A stretch of DNA of 14,376 bases. Origin: Sphingobacteriaceae bacterium (GTDB lineage: Bacteria > Bacteroidota > Bacteroidia > B-17B0 > Aurantibacillaceae). The stretch lies in assembly GCA_023251695.1 (NCBI GenBank), contig JAHEYE010000066.1:1-14376 (forward strand), written 5' to 3'. Position 1 is the stretch's first letter. Each line of letters begins with the position of its first letter. A program made the position numbers and the translations under genes. Shown one piece after another: positions 1-8,247 of this stretch. The notes under the pieces are model-generated. The model saw only the letters and a program-made list of their open reading frames with translations. It did not search any database and was not told where the DNA came from.

Positions 1-2980
1 CTTCATGCGAAAAATTATCGCGCGCATCAAATCCATTTAATAATAATTGTTTGCTTTTATTATTGAGGAAATTATAATCCATGCCGAAAAAAGTGGCCGA
101 CTGGTTAAAAAACAAACTCTGCCTTAAGGCATAGTTTGTTGAAAGAAGTGCTGTGTCATTTACACGGCTCGCATAAAAATCCTCATTAAAAAACTGACCG
201 TTATCATAGGTTTTATTATCAACCCTGTAAACGGTTTGCGTTGCGAAACGACCGATAAATTTTGTAAGCCCTCCACTATTCTCGTTCACAAAAATAGAAG
301 GCCGCAAATTGAATGAAAAGCTTAATTGGTTCTGTAATACTTTTACGTATTGATTTGTTGGTGTGTAAACCCTTATAAATTTGGCCTGATCGCTATACTG
401 CGCAATTTCAAATTCATTTAATTCCTTGATACCGTTTCCGTTGTAATCGTTCCATCCGTATTGGCCTTGTCCGGGCGAAACTTCTATATAATAAAATTCT
501 TTTTTATTTTCTAAACCATAGCCCGTTTCATAAAACAAAGTAGAAGTAATAAATCCTCTGATGAAACGCGGACTATATTCTAAACGGCTTAACAAGGTAT
601 TATCCGGTTTTAAAGAAGTGCCCACTATATTCTTTGTCAAATGTAATTCGCGGTACGTAAAATATAAAGTGATGGGATGGTTACGCAAATTATAGATCCC
701 CAATTGCAAACCGATGTTTTGTGCGTAGGTACTGTCTTTTATTTCCTGACTATACGCCTGCTTATCCCTTCGTTCCCTGTAAAATAATTTAATTTTATTC
801 GAACTTGAATCGGTGTTAGAAATACTTGCTTCCCAATCCCAAAACTGGTACGTACGCGGCATAAGCGTATGTGTGAGACTGGATTTGAAAATATTGTTTT
901 CGAATTCATCACTTAAGGATAAACGCACTTTGCCAATGCCTTGTGATATCAGAGTTTTATGACGGTAAAAAGCTGTATTAATTGGATTGTTATTGGTAGT
1001 TAGATAAGAGCCGGAATAATCTGAAATAAATTTCCCCTTCGTAAAACGGCCACCTAATTGTTGTTTGTAGCCTTCAAAAAAACTTCCCTCCTGAAACGTG
1101 TTGAATCCATATATAAGGCGGTAACGGTTTGTTTTTTCAATGCCCACCTCAGCAGAAGCAATGTGTTGGTCGGTATTTATCTTATCCACATATGGCCGGT
1201 TCCAATCGCGCTGAAATTCAATAGAACGAAAACGTTCAACCTGCGTAAAATTTTGTTGTATATACTCGTAATTAAAATTATAAATAGCTTTTGCGGGTTG
1301 CCTATCCGTTGTATCACTTTTTAGTAAAGATTTATTCAGGCTTTTTAATTTATAGCCATAGCCTTCATCGTTTTTACTGTCGTACGGACTAAACGTATTG
1401 ATATCATTTTTGGTATAAGCTCCTTCCATTACTAAATGATGGTTCGGATTAAAATTATATTCGAAGCCGCCTGTTGCCATTTGATTTTGCTTAGGTGTTA
1501 CCAATGGGATTAGCGGTTCATAATTCCCTTGCGGCACACCGCCTACAGGAGCCACCCATTTAAACACTTTTCCGTTTGCAGTGGAAGTAATCTGAACATA
1601 ATTTCCTTTAAAGGCACCAACAATCGAAAAACGAACACGGTATTTTGCGCTATCGGCATTGGTTGAATAAACAAAGATTCCCGGGTATAAAACACTGCTC
1701 ACTGTAGTATCCTTTTTCCAATAAAAAACTTCCGAGTCGTTAAACGAGGCTAACTCGGCGCCGGAATAAACCGCCTTGCTTAAGGTATCACCGATATTGA
1801 ACATTACTTTTTTCTGATCTTGCGTTAAAACCTGTTGCAGCGAACGGTTTTTATTGTCTTGCTCGCTGAAAAAATTTCCGAAAATTTTCAGCCGCCCAAT
1901 CTCTACTTCCTCACCAAAAAAAGCAAGCGAACGTCCGTAATTTCTTTCGGCGTACTGAAATTCTGATGTTATCCGTTTGTCTTTTGTAATAATTTGTTTT
2001 GCTGTAAACGTTAATTCAGCTGTATTATAATCAATAATGTAATCGTTTTCCTGTCCACGCTGTAATAATTTTCCGTCGATATAAATTTTTTCTGTGCCGG
2101 ATAAAACAATAATGAAGGGTTCGTTATTGGCACCTGTTAAGCGGTAAGGTCCTTGATTGTTTTCGGTACCAATAATTACATTGCGGGCAAATTTCCCTTT
2201 GGAAACCGCGCCGGCTACCTGCGTTCTGAAAATAATCGGCTTCTTTCCAGAACTGTCTTTATACGCATTCGAAATATAAGCGCCCTGTGCTCTTTTGTAA
2301 AAATTCATGAAATAAGAATTAGCGGGGCGTGATAATTGATAATCACCCACAATTAATTTTGTATTGTAATTAGAGAGTTGGATAAACACTTTATCAAATT
2401 CCTGCAATTGCGCGGTGGTTCCATCGGCCTGAAAAGGAATATTGTTGTCGGTAGCTGCCATTACCATATCAATTTCGGGAGTTAATTTTCCGCTTACCTG
2501 TAAATTTAAATTCGAATTCACCACAACGTCCTGATTATTTCCGAAAGTAATTCCCCTGCTGATGCTTCCGTTTTTATTCAGACCATCATTCATAAATAAA
2601 TTATTTGTATTTGGCGGGTCGTTAAAAGAAATACTAAAAGGGTTTTGTGGCCGCGAAAGGTCTTTTGTTACCAACGAAGGATCTTTGTGATAATAATTTT
2701 TCTCAAAATTGTATGGGAAGGTTTTATAGCTTACAACAATTCCATCCGGGCGTTCACTCCCTTTTTCAAAAATTATGGCATGGCGTTTATAATCAATTTT
2801 ATATTTAAGTGTGGAGTCGTTTATACTGATGCTTCCCGGAACAAGACTCAGGGAATCGATGTAAATAGTATCTTTTGATGTTATGAATAATTTTGTTTTC
2901 TGTAGTTTACTTAATTGCGCAAACAAGGCTCCTGTAACGAAACAGAATACAAAAAGAAAGAGCCTTTGTTTAGTTTTCAC
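1..2980 (-). CDS. Large secreted outer-membrane/cell-surface protein (SprA-like features), 3' end beyond window
   Basis: The minus strand is open in one frame from about 3055 to the left edge, giving at least 993 residues from GTG 2980. I checked this frame triplet by triplet and found no stop. The N-terminus is a signal peptide: KTKQ, then a hydrophobic stretch ending in GALFAQ. The body is rich in aromatic residues and alternating polar/hydrophobic strands, as in outer-membrane beta-barrels. DYIIDYNTAE (residues 313-322) resembles a motif repeated in the gliding/secretion protein SprA. D845-YNGNGIKELNEF is an EF-hand-like calcium loop. An in-frame ATG at 3028 would add 16 residues, but a -7-like box at 2998-3005 lies between it and GTG 2980, and the signal peptide is better formed from GTG. 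Related unnamed proteins are common in Bacteroidota; the exact role is unknown. A location in the outer membrane is inferred. Confidence 0.88.
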   Translation of the reverse strand, partial: MKTKQRLFLFVFCFVTGALFAQLSKLQKTKLFITSKDTIYIDSLSLVPGSISINDSTLKYKIDYKRHAIIFEKGSERPDGIVVSYKTFPYNFEKNYYHKDPSLVTKDLSRPQNPFSISFNDPPNTNNLFMNDGLNKNGSISRGITFGNNQDVVVNSNLNLQVSGKLTPEIDMVMAATDNNIPFQADGTTAQLQEFDKVFIQLSNYNTKLIVGDYQLSRPANSYFMNFYKRAQGAYISNAYKDSSGKKPIIFRTQVAGAVSKGKFARNVIIGTENNQGPYRLTGANNEPFIIVLSGTEKIYIDGKLLQRGQENDYIIDYNTAELTFTAKQIITKDKRITSEFQYAERNYGRSLAFFGEEVEIGRLKIFGNFFSEQDNKNRSLQQVLTQDQKKVMFNIGDTLSKAVYSGAELASFNDSEVFYWKKDTTVSSVLYPGIFVYSTNADSAKYRVRFSIVGAFKGNYVQITSTANGKVFKWVAPVGGVPQGNYEPLIPLVTPKQNQMATGGFEYNFNPNHHLVMEGAYTKNDINTFSPYDSKNDEGYGYKLKSLNKSLLKSDTTDRQPAKAIYNFNYEYIQQNFTQVERFRSIEFQRDWNRPYVDKINTDQHIASAEVGIEKTNRYRLIYGFNTFQEGSFFEGYKQQLGGRFTKGKFISDYSGSYLTTNNNPINTAFYRHKTLISQGIGKVRLSLSDEFENNIFKSSLTHTLMPRTYQFWDWEASISNTDSSSNKIKLFYRERRDKQAYSQEIKDSTYAQNIGLQLGIYNLRNHPITLYFTYRELHLTKNIVGTSLKPDNTLLSRLEYSPRFIRGFITSTLFYETGYGLENKKEFYYIEVSPGQGQYGWNDYNGNGIKELNEFEIAQYSDQAKFIRVYTPTNQYVKVLQNQLSFSFNLRPSIFVNENSGGLTKFIGRFATQTVYRVDNKTYDNGQFFNEDFYASRVNDTALLSTNYALRQSLFFNQSATFFGMDYNFLNNKSKQLLLNGFDARDNFSHE

Positions 2981-2997
2981 AATAAATTTTATGTTTT

Positions 2998-3005
2998 TAA
3001 AGATA
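2998..3005 (-). promoter_or_regulatory. Possible -7 element for the large surface-protein gene
   Basis: On the minus strand this reads TATCTTTA, one base from the Bacteroidota -7 consensus TAnnTTTG. It ends 17 nt before GTG 2980, about the spacing seen at the stronger promoter of the reductase gene. No clear TTG -33 box lies 19-21 nt upstream, so support is partial. It favours the GTG start over ATG 3028. Confidence 0.35.
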
Positions 3006-3096
3006 GGAAATAACCTTTTGACCTTCATTAAAGAATTGGAAATACTCCCTGAGAATCATATAATTTAAAACGTGAAAAAGGCTCTTAAAATTGTGT

Positions 3097-3126
3097 TTGC
3101 GGGGCCATATTAAATTGATAATTTAG
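3097..3126 (+). promoter_or_regulatory. Promoter of the exonuclease III gene
   Basis: TTG (3097-3099), 19 nt, then TAATTTAG (3119-3126), which differs from the Bacteroidota TTG-N19-TAnnTTTG pattern at one base of the -7 box. The ATG follows 16 nt after the box, so the leader would be very short. Confidence 0.5.
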
Positions 3127-3142
3127 AGCCGGATTCATTTAA

Positions 3143-3910
3143 ATGAAGAGGATTATTACTTATAACGTTAACGGAATAAGGGCTGCAATGGGAAAAGGCC
3201 TGATAGACTGGATGAAATCGGCACAACCCGATATTTTATGTGTTCAGGAAATCAAAGCTTCGCCTGAACAGGTTGCTGTTTTTGAATTTGAAGAATTGGG
3301 TTATCATCATTACTGGTATCCTGCACAAAAAAAAGGATATAGCGGGGTTGCTATTTTTTCGAAGCAAAAGCCTGATAAAATCGAATACGGGTGTGGCATT
3401 CCTGAATACGATTTTGAAGGACGGGTGATAAGAGCGGATTATGGTGACACATCTGTGATTAGCGTTTATCATCCCAGCGGTAGCAGTGGCGACGAAAGGC
3501 AGGCTTTTAAGATGCAGTGGCTCGTTGATTTTCAGAAATACATTAAAAATTTAGAGAAAACCCGGCCAAAACTTATCCTATCCGGCGATTATAATATCTG
3601 TCATAAAGCCATTGATATTCACAACCCCGTTTCAAATGCAAACACCTCCGGATTTCTGCCTGAAGAAAGGGAATGGATGGAGCAATTTATACAATCGGGC
3701 TTTATTGATACCTTCCGATATTTCAATAAAGAACCTCATCAGTACAGCTGGTGGAGTTACAGGGCCGGGTCGAGAGGTAAAAATTTAGGATGGCGTATTG
3801 ATTATAATATGGTTAGCAAAAACCTTGAAAACCAACTCAAACGCTCGGTAATTCTGCTCGAAGCAATGCATTCCGACCACTGTCCGGTACTCTTAGAAAT
3901 CGGCTTTTAA
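3143..3910 (+). CDS. xth: Exodeoxyribonuclease III (AP endonuclease, ExoIII/Xth family)
   Basis: Cytoplasmic base-excision repair enzyme that cleaves 5' to abasic sites and trims 3' ends. At 255 aa it is a usual length for the single-domain endonuclease/exonuclease/phosphatase fold. Visible family motifs, in order: ITYNVNGIRAA (5-15), LCVQEIKA with the metal-binding Glu36, GYSGVAIFS (65-73), the VYHPSG segment with Tyr109, SGDYNICH (147-154) with the Asp149/Asn151 pair, the DNA-binding YSWWSYRAG region (201-209), GWRIDY (216-221), and the catalytic SDH (244-246). All key residues are present, so the protein should be active. It is monocistronic: it starts from its own promoter, diverges from the surface-protein gene, and is separated from the lipoprotein gene by 109 bp. 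The ATG directly precedes the conserved first beta-strand, which makes the start firm. Confidence 0.95.
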   Translation: MKRIITYNVNGIRAAMGKGLIDWMKSAQPDILCVQEIKASPEQVAVFEFEELGYHHYWYPAQKKGYSGVAIFSKQKPDKIEYGCGIPEYDFEGRVIRADYGDTSVISVYHPSGSSGDERQAFKMQWLVDFQKYIKNLEKTRPKLILSGDYNICHKAIDIHNPVSNANTSGFLPEEREWMEQFIQSGFIDTFRYFNKEPHQYSWWSYRAGSRGKNLGWRIDYNMVSKNLENQLKRSVILLEAMHSDHCPVLLEIGF

Positions 3911-3960
3911 AGGGCCTTTCCCCTTAAAAGGGTGAATTATAAAATTATTACTAAAAAAAT

Positions 3961-3990
3961 TAGTTATTTTTACTTAAAAGGTTAATTTTG
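3961..3990 (+). promoter_or_regulatory. Probable promoter of the peptide-binding lipoprotein gene
   Basis: TAATTTTG (3983-3990) matches the -7 consensus TAnnTTTG exactly. With a 19-nt spacer the -33 position holds TAG (3961-3963) instead of TTG. The ATG lies 29 nt after the -7 box. Confidence 0.45.
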
Positions 3991-4019
3991 TGCAGTATAA
4001 CAGTTTATTTTAGCTCTGT

Positions 4020-5783
4020 ATGAATAAATATTTTGGCGCAATAATAATTCCGGTTTTGGCTTTAGGAATTTTAAGTTCCTGTGGTGGCGGTGACGATAAA
4101 GATCATGGCGGTTCAGAAGCAAAAGGTGGTGTTTATTTAGGTGGTGTTGTCCGCCTGAATGAAGTAGAAAACATTAAAAGTATTTTCCCGATTTCAATTA
4201 ACGATCAAGTGAGTTTTCACCTTGCGGCGCAAGTTTACGAAGGGCTGGTAAAATTCAATCAGGTTGATTTAAGTTTAATGCCTGCTGTAGCAACCCGCTG
4301 GGATGTTTCTGCTGATCAAACCGAATACATATTTCACTTACGCCAAGGGGTAGTTTTTCACGACGACCCTTGTTTTCCTGAAGGAAAAGGAAGACTTGTA
4401 ACTGCCAATGATTTTAAATTTATTTTCGATAAGCTTTGTGTTTCTGATCCTGTAAATAATTTATTTGATTATACTTTTAAAGACCGTGTTGCCGGAGCAA
4501 ATGAATGTTTTGATGCTTCAAAATCAGGTAAGAAAATCGGTTGTTCGGGTGTAAAAGTTTTAAATGACTCTACACTTTCCATTAAATTAGCTCATTCAGA
4601 TCCGAGTTTCATGAATATTTTAGCAATGCCTTGCGGATACGTTTATCCTCAGGAAGCTTTCGCGAAATATGGTGCCGACATGCGTACCAAAACTTGCGGT
4701 ACCGGTCCGTTTGTAGTTGAAACTGTAAAAGAAGGTGAAGTGATCATCATGAAGAAAAACCCGAATTACTGGGGTGTTGATGCTAATGAGAATAAATTAC
4801 CTTATTTAGATGGTATCAAATGGAATTTTATCCGTGAAAAACAAGCGGAAGTATTAGAATTCAAACGTGGAAACTTAGATATGATTTACCGCATTCCGGT
4901 TGTCATGTTCCACGAATTAATGGGAGATTTAGAACATGCCAAAGAGCGTAAATCTGAATTCAATATTTTAAATTCAACAGCTTTAAACACCAATTACTAC
5001 GGTTATAATTGCATGAGCCCTATCTTCTCTAAAAAAGAAGTTCGTCAGGCATTTAACTACGCTATCGACCGTCAGAAAATTGCTGATTTTACTTTACAGG
5101 GAGAAGTTAATCCTGCAAACTACGGAATTGTACCTTACAGCGAAGCATTTGAAAAAGCAGGTTACGATTACAAAATGGTTGGCGGTTATAATTACGATCC
5201 TGACAAAGCAAGAGAATTATTAAAACAAGCGGGTTATCCCGGCGGAAAAGGTTTCCCGAAATTAACGCTTGAAATTAATCCGGGTGGGGCCGACCGTAAC
5301 GTATTAACTGCTGAGGTTATACAGAGGATGTTGAAAGAGAATTTAAATGTTGAGGTGGAAATTAATACAGTTCCTTTCGCCGAGCATATCGAAAATGTAC
5401 AAACTGCAAAAATTGATTTCTTCCGTTATGCCTGGATTGCTGATTATCCGGATCCTGAAACTTTCTTAGCCCTGTTTAACGGAGAGAACGTACCTGCAAC
5501 ATTACAAGAGAAATCCTTCACCAACTTCGCACGTTACAAGAGCAAGCGTTTTGATTCACTTTATAATGCAGCGCGTTTTGTGAGCGATAAAGCACAACGT
5601 TTTAAAATGCTATCGGAGGCTGAAAAAGTAATGGTTGAAGACGCTCCGATTATGCCGATTTATTATGATGAGAATTTCCGTCTTGAGCATTTAAACGTGC
5701 GCAACTTGCCTGAAAACTCAATGAATTATATGGATTTAACTACTACTTATCTGATTCCTCTGGATAAGATGAAAAAGAAATAG
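4020..5783 (+). CDS. Solute-binding protein family 5 lipoprotein (OppA/DppA-like)
   Basis: Family 5 extracytoplasmic binding protein, the class that captures oligopeptides, nickel or similar ligands for ABC importers. The N-terminus is a lipoprotein signal with lipobox LSSC and lipidated Cys21, followed by a flexible Gly/Asp/Lys/His tether. Family signatures are VYEGLVKFN (72-80), the YIFHLRQGVVFHD segment (103-115), GTGPF (227-231), NPNYW (247-251), EVRQAFNYAIDR (340-351) and YPGG (406-409). At 587 aa it is somewhat longer than OppA. The mature part has seven more Cys (118, 140, 163, 175, 205, 226, 331), which is many for a periplasmic binding protein and suggests disulfides. No permease or ATPase gene is adjacent, so the partner transporter must be encoded elsewhere. 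The ligand cannot be told from sequence. The gene stands alone between its own promoter and a strong terminator. Confidence 0.92.
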   Translation: MNKYFGAIIIPVLALGILSSCGGGDDKDHGGSEAKGGVYLGGVVRLNEVENIKSIFPISINDQVSFHLAAQVYEGLVKFNQVDLSLMPAVATRWDVSADQTEYIFHLRQGVVFHDDPCFPEGKGRLVTANDFKFIFDKLCVSDPVNNLFDYTFKDRVAGANECFDASKSGKKIGCSGVKVLNDSTLSIKLAHSDPSFMNILAMPCGYVYPQEAFAKYGADMRTKTCGTGPFVVETVKEGEVIIMKKNPNYWGVDANENKLPYLDGIKWNFIREKQAEVLEFKRGNLDMIYRIPVVMFHELMGDLEHAKERKSEFNILNSTALNTNYYGYNCMSPIFSKKEVRQAFNYAIDRQKIADFTLQGEVNPANYGIVPYSEAFEKAGYDYKMVGGYNYDPDKARELLKQAGYPGGKGFPKLTLEINPGGADRNVLTAEVIQRMLKENLNVEVEINTVPFAEHIENVQTAKIDFFRYAWIADYPDPETFLALFNGENVPATLQEKSFTNFARYKSKRFDSLYNAARFVSDKAQRFKMLSEAEKVMVEDAPIMPIYYDENFRLEHLNVRNLPENSMNYMDLTTTYLIPLDKMKKK

Positions 5784-5805
5784 TTCCCGGATAATAATCA
5801 TTTTT

Positions 5806-5838
5806 AAAAACCCTGTTCAGATTTGAACAGGGTTTTTT
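5806..5838 (+). terminator. Intrinsic terminator after the peptide-binding lipoprotein gene
   Basis: Perfect 9-bp stem CCCTGTTCA (5811-5819) / TGAACAGGG (5824-5832) with loop GATT. It is preceded by AAAAA and followed by TTTTTT, so the A/T tracts extend the pairing. It lies 22 bp after the stop codon and separates this gene from ispD. Confidence 0.94.
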
Positions 5839-5845
5839 ATTTTTA

Positions 5846-5853
5846 TATCTTTA
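5846..5853 (+). promoter_or_regulatory. Possible -7 element for the ispD transcript
   Basis: TATCTTTA, one base from TAnnTTTG, sits only 7 nt before ATG 5861. Transcription would start at or very near the start codon, giving an almost leaderless mRNA. The box follows the terminator directly, and the ispD run needs a promoter here, which supports the call. The -33 region is a T-run without a clear TTG. Confidence 0.4.
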
Positions 5854-5860
5854 AAATGTG

Positions 5861-6532
5861 ATGGCTTTACAGGAACATATCATTATAGTTGCAGGTGGCA
5901 GCGGAAAGCGCATTAAAGCTAACATTCCCAAGCAATATATTGTTGTAAATGGTAAACCGCTTATTACTTATACGATTGAGGTTTTCTTTAAATACAATCC
6001 TGATATTCATATGTATATTGTTGCGCATAAAGATTATCTCAGCTATTTAAATGAACTTTTAAAGAACTATTTTCCCGACAAAAAAATTCATACTACAACA
6101 GGCGGCGAAACGCGTTTTGAATCCGTAAAAAAAGGGTTGGTCCTTATAGAAGCAGATGGCTCAGTTGTCGGTATTCACGATGCTGCCCGCCCTATGGTAA
6201 GTGTTGAAACTATAAAACGTTGTTTTGAAACTGCTGCACAAAAAGGAAATGCCATTCCTGTTGTGAATGTGAATGAAAGCATCAGGGTTATTGAGAATAA
6301 CAGTAATAAAGCCATTAACCGTACTAATTATAAAATTGTTCAAACCCCGCAATGCTTTAACGCAACAGCAATTAAAAAAGCCTTTGAACAGGATTACAGC
6401 AGTTTATTTACTGATGATGCCAGTGTTTTGGAAAAGAGCGGCGAAAAAATTATTCTGGTTGAAGGCAACACCGAAAATATCAAAATCACACACGATACCG
6501 ATTTGATTCTGGCCCAACATCTTTTAAAATGA
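5861..6532 (+). CDS. ispD: 2-C-methyl-D-erythritol 4-phosphate cytidylyltransferase
   Basis: Third step of the MEP (non-mevalonate) isoprenoid pathway in the cytoplasm: MEP + CTP gives CDP-methylerythritol + PPi. The 223 aa are the normal length for a single Rossmann-like nucleotidyltransferase domain. Motifs: AGGSGKR (11-17) with the catalytic Arg17, PKQ (23-25) with Lys24, GGETRF (81-86), HDAARP (106-111) for CTP and Mg binding, the TPQ segment (162-164), TDDAS (184-188) and EGNTENIKIT (201-210). HDAARP argues for IspD rather than the related ribitol-phosphate enzyme TarI. A GTG lies immediately before the ATG at 5858; ATG 5861 is preferred. The stop overlaps the next start (ATGA at 6529-6532), so the downstream PHP/PolX-like gene is probably translationally coupled. 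Confidence 0.93.
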   Translation: MALQEHIIIVAGGSGKRIKANIPKQYIVVNGKPLITYTIEVFFKYNPDIHMYIVAHKDYLSYLNELLKNYFPDKKIHTTTGGETRFESVKKGLVLIEADGSVVGIHDAARPMVSVETIKRCFETAAQKGNAIPVVNVNESIRVIENNSNKAINRTNYKIVQTPQCFNATAIKKAFEQDYSSLFTDDASVLEKSGEKIILVEGNTENIKITHDTDLILAQHLLK

Positions 6533-8196
6533 GTACCGAAGAAATTGCCGACTGTTTAGAGCTCACTGCTAAACTCATGGAGCTGCATGAAGAAAATCCT
6601 TTCAAAGTAAAAGCCGTTGCGAACGGCGCCTACAAATTATCGAAAACGCGTATTGAGCTTCACGGAAAATCCCAATCTGAAATTGAACAAATTGAAGGCA
6701 TAGGAAAAGGTATCGCCTCTAAAATTACAGAGCTGCTTGCAAAAGGAACAACCACCGAATTAGAAGAACTCAAAAGCAAAACCCCTCAGGGTGTTATTGA
6801 GATAATGGGCATCAAAGGCCTTGGTCCGAAAAAAGTTAGACAACTCTGGCAGGAATTGAATATTGAAAGCATTGGTGAATTATTATATGCCTGTAACGAA
6901 AACCGTCTTGTTGATCTGAAGGGCTTCGGAACTAAAACACAAGACAGCATCAGGCAAAACATAGAGTTCGCTATTAGTAATTCAGGGAAATTACATTATG
7001 CTAATGCTGAAAAAATTGCCAACAACCTTTTGAATTCACTGAAAAAAGTAAAAGGTGTTTTTGAGGAAGTTTCTTTTACGGGTGAATTAAGGCGGAAAAA
7101 CGATATCATTACAAAAATAGAATTGCTTTGCTCGGTGAGCGATATGGAGCGTGCAAAAACAGGCTTGGTTAACGCCGGTTACGAGGAAGACCCTCAGGTT
7201 GAGAATTCTTTTGTTTCAAAAAACACTGCTTGTCCGGTTTACATTTACCTCTGCCTGACTGATGATTTTTACAAAGAACTTTTTTTAAGTACAGGCTCCG
7301 GTGATTTTGTAAATGATTTTTTAGAAGTTGAAATGGAATCGCCTGCTTCAGAAGAAGAAATATTTGAAGCTTTAAACCTTCAATATGTTGAACCGGAATT
7401 AAGAGAATCACAAACTATTATTGCTTTGGCAGAGCAGAATAAAATTCCACAGCTTGTTGAATACAAAGATTTAAAAGGCATTCTGCATAACCACAGCACT
7501 TACAGCGATGGCATGCATTCGTTGGAAGAAATGGCGGTGCATTGTAAGAATCTTGGTTTCGAATATTTAGGCATTTGCGACCATTCGCAATCTGCTTTTT
7601 ATGCGCAGGGATTAAAACCTGAAACTGTTCTGGTTCAGCAAAAGGAGATTGAAAAACTGAATAAGCAATTAGCACCGTTTAAAATTTTTAAGGGAATTGA
7701 AAGCGATATTCTGAACGATGGCCGTTTGGATTATGAAGAAGAAATTTTAAAGACCTTTGACTTTGTTGTAGCTTCTGTTCACTCGAATTTAAAAATGACG
7801 GAAGAAAAAGCGAACGAACGTTTACTAAAAGCAATAGAAAATCCTTACACCACCATTTTAGGTCACCCAACAGGAAGATTATTGTTGGCTAGACAAGGGT
7901 ATCCTATTAATCACAAAAAAATAATTGATGCTTGCGCCGCTAACGGTGTAATAATAGAATTAAACGCTCACCCCTACCGTTTGGATATTGATTGGAGCTG
8001 GATTCCTTATTGTCTCGAAAAAGGCGTAAAAATTTCAATTAATCCTGACGCCCACCAAAAAGAGGGCTATTCGGATATGCATTATGGTATTAACTCGGCC
8101 CGGAAGGGAATGCTTGACAAAATTAATTGTTTCAACGCTTTAAACCTGTCTGAAATAGAAAACTATTTTGTTTTACGGAAGAATACGGTAAAGTAA
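6529..8196 (+). CDS. PHP-domain exonuclease with degenerate DNA polymerase X module (PolX-like)
   Basis: Three-part protein of 555 aa, close to the length of bacterial PolX. Residues 1-150 hold three helix-hairpin-helix motifs for DNA backbone binding (near 52-70, 92-110 and 127-145). Residues 155-315 match the PolX palm/thumb in layout: GELRR (185-189), STGSGDFVND (254-263), the EEEIFEALNL segment and a PELRE end. However, the catalytic DxD is replaced by KIE (196-198), and the third Asp position reads Tyr in PVYIYL, so polymerase activity is probably lost. Residues 316-545 are a PHP phosphoesterase with its metal ligands visible: HNHSTYSDG (320-328), CDHS (350-353), Glu391, VHS (417-419), GHP (445-447) and PDAH (506-509). 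A DNA repair 3'-5' exonuclease or phosphatase role is inferred. It overlaps ispD by 4 bp. The name polX would be misleading if synthesis is lost. Confidence 0.88.
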   Translation: MSTEEIADCLELTAKLMELHEENPFKVKAVANGAYKLSKTRIELHGKSQSEIEQIEGIGKGIASKITELLAKGTTTELEELKSKTPQGVIEIMGIKGLGPKKVRQLWQELNIESIGELLYACNENRLVDLKGFGTKTQDSIRQNIEFAISNSGKLHYANAEKIANNLLNSLKKVKGVFEEVSFTGELRRKNDIITKIELLCSVSDMERAKTGLVNAGYEEDPQVENSFVSKNTACPVYIYLCLTDDFYKELFLSTGSGDFVNDFLEVEMESPASEEEIFEALNLQYVEPELRESQTIIALAEQNKIPQLVEYKDLKGILHNHSTYSDGMHSLEEMAVHCKNLGFEYLGICDHSQSAFYAQGLKPETVLVQQKEIEKLNKQLAPFKIFKGIESDILNDGRLDYEEEILKTFDFVVASVHSNLKMTEEKANERLLKAIENPYTTILGHPTGRLLLARQGYPINHKKIIDACAANGVIIELNAHPYRLDIDWSWIPYCLEKGVKISINPDAHQKEGYSDMHYGINSARKGMLDKINCFNALNLSEIENYFVLRKNTVK

Positions 8197-8247
8197 TTTC
8201 ACAATTATTCATTATATTTATTCAAACAATCCTTTTCAAATTAACCA

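Noticed and set aside
1058..3068. Small plus-strand ORFs at 1058-1324, 2645-2878 and 2883-3068
   Set aside because: They lie mostly or wholly antisense to the continuous minus-strand surface-protein gene and have no signal, motif or sensible composition.
3909..3932. Terminator after exonuclease III (AAAGGGCC... CCCTTAAAAGGG)
   Set aside because: The palindromes have loops too short for a stable stem and no T-run follows.
7169..7870. Three minus-strand ORFs under the PHP/PolX-like gene
   Set aside because: They are antisense to clearly recognisable HhH/PolX/PHP coding sequence.
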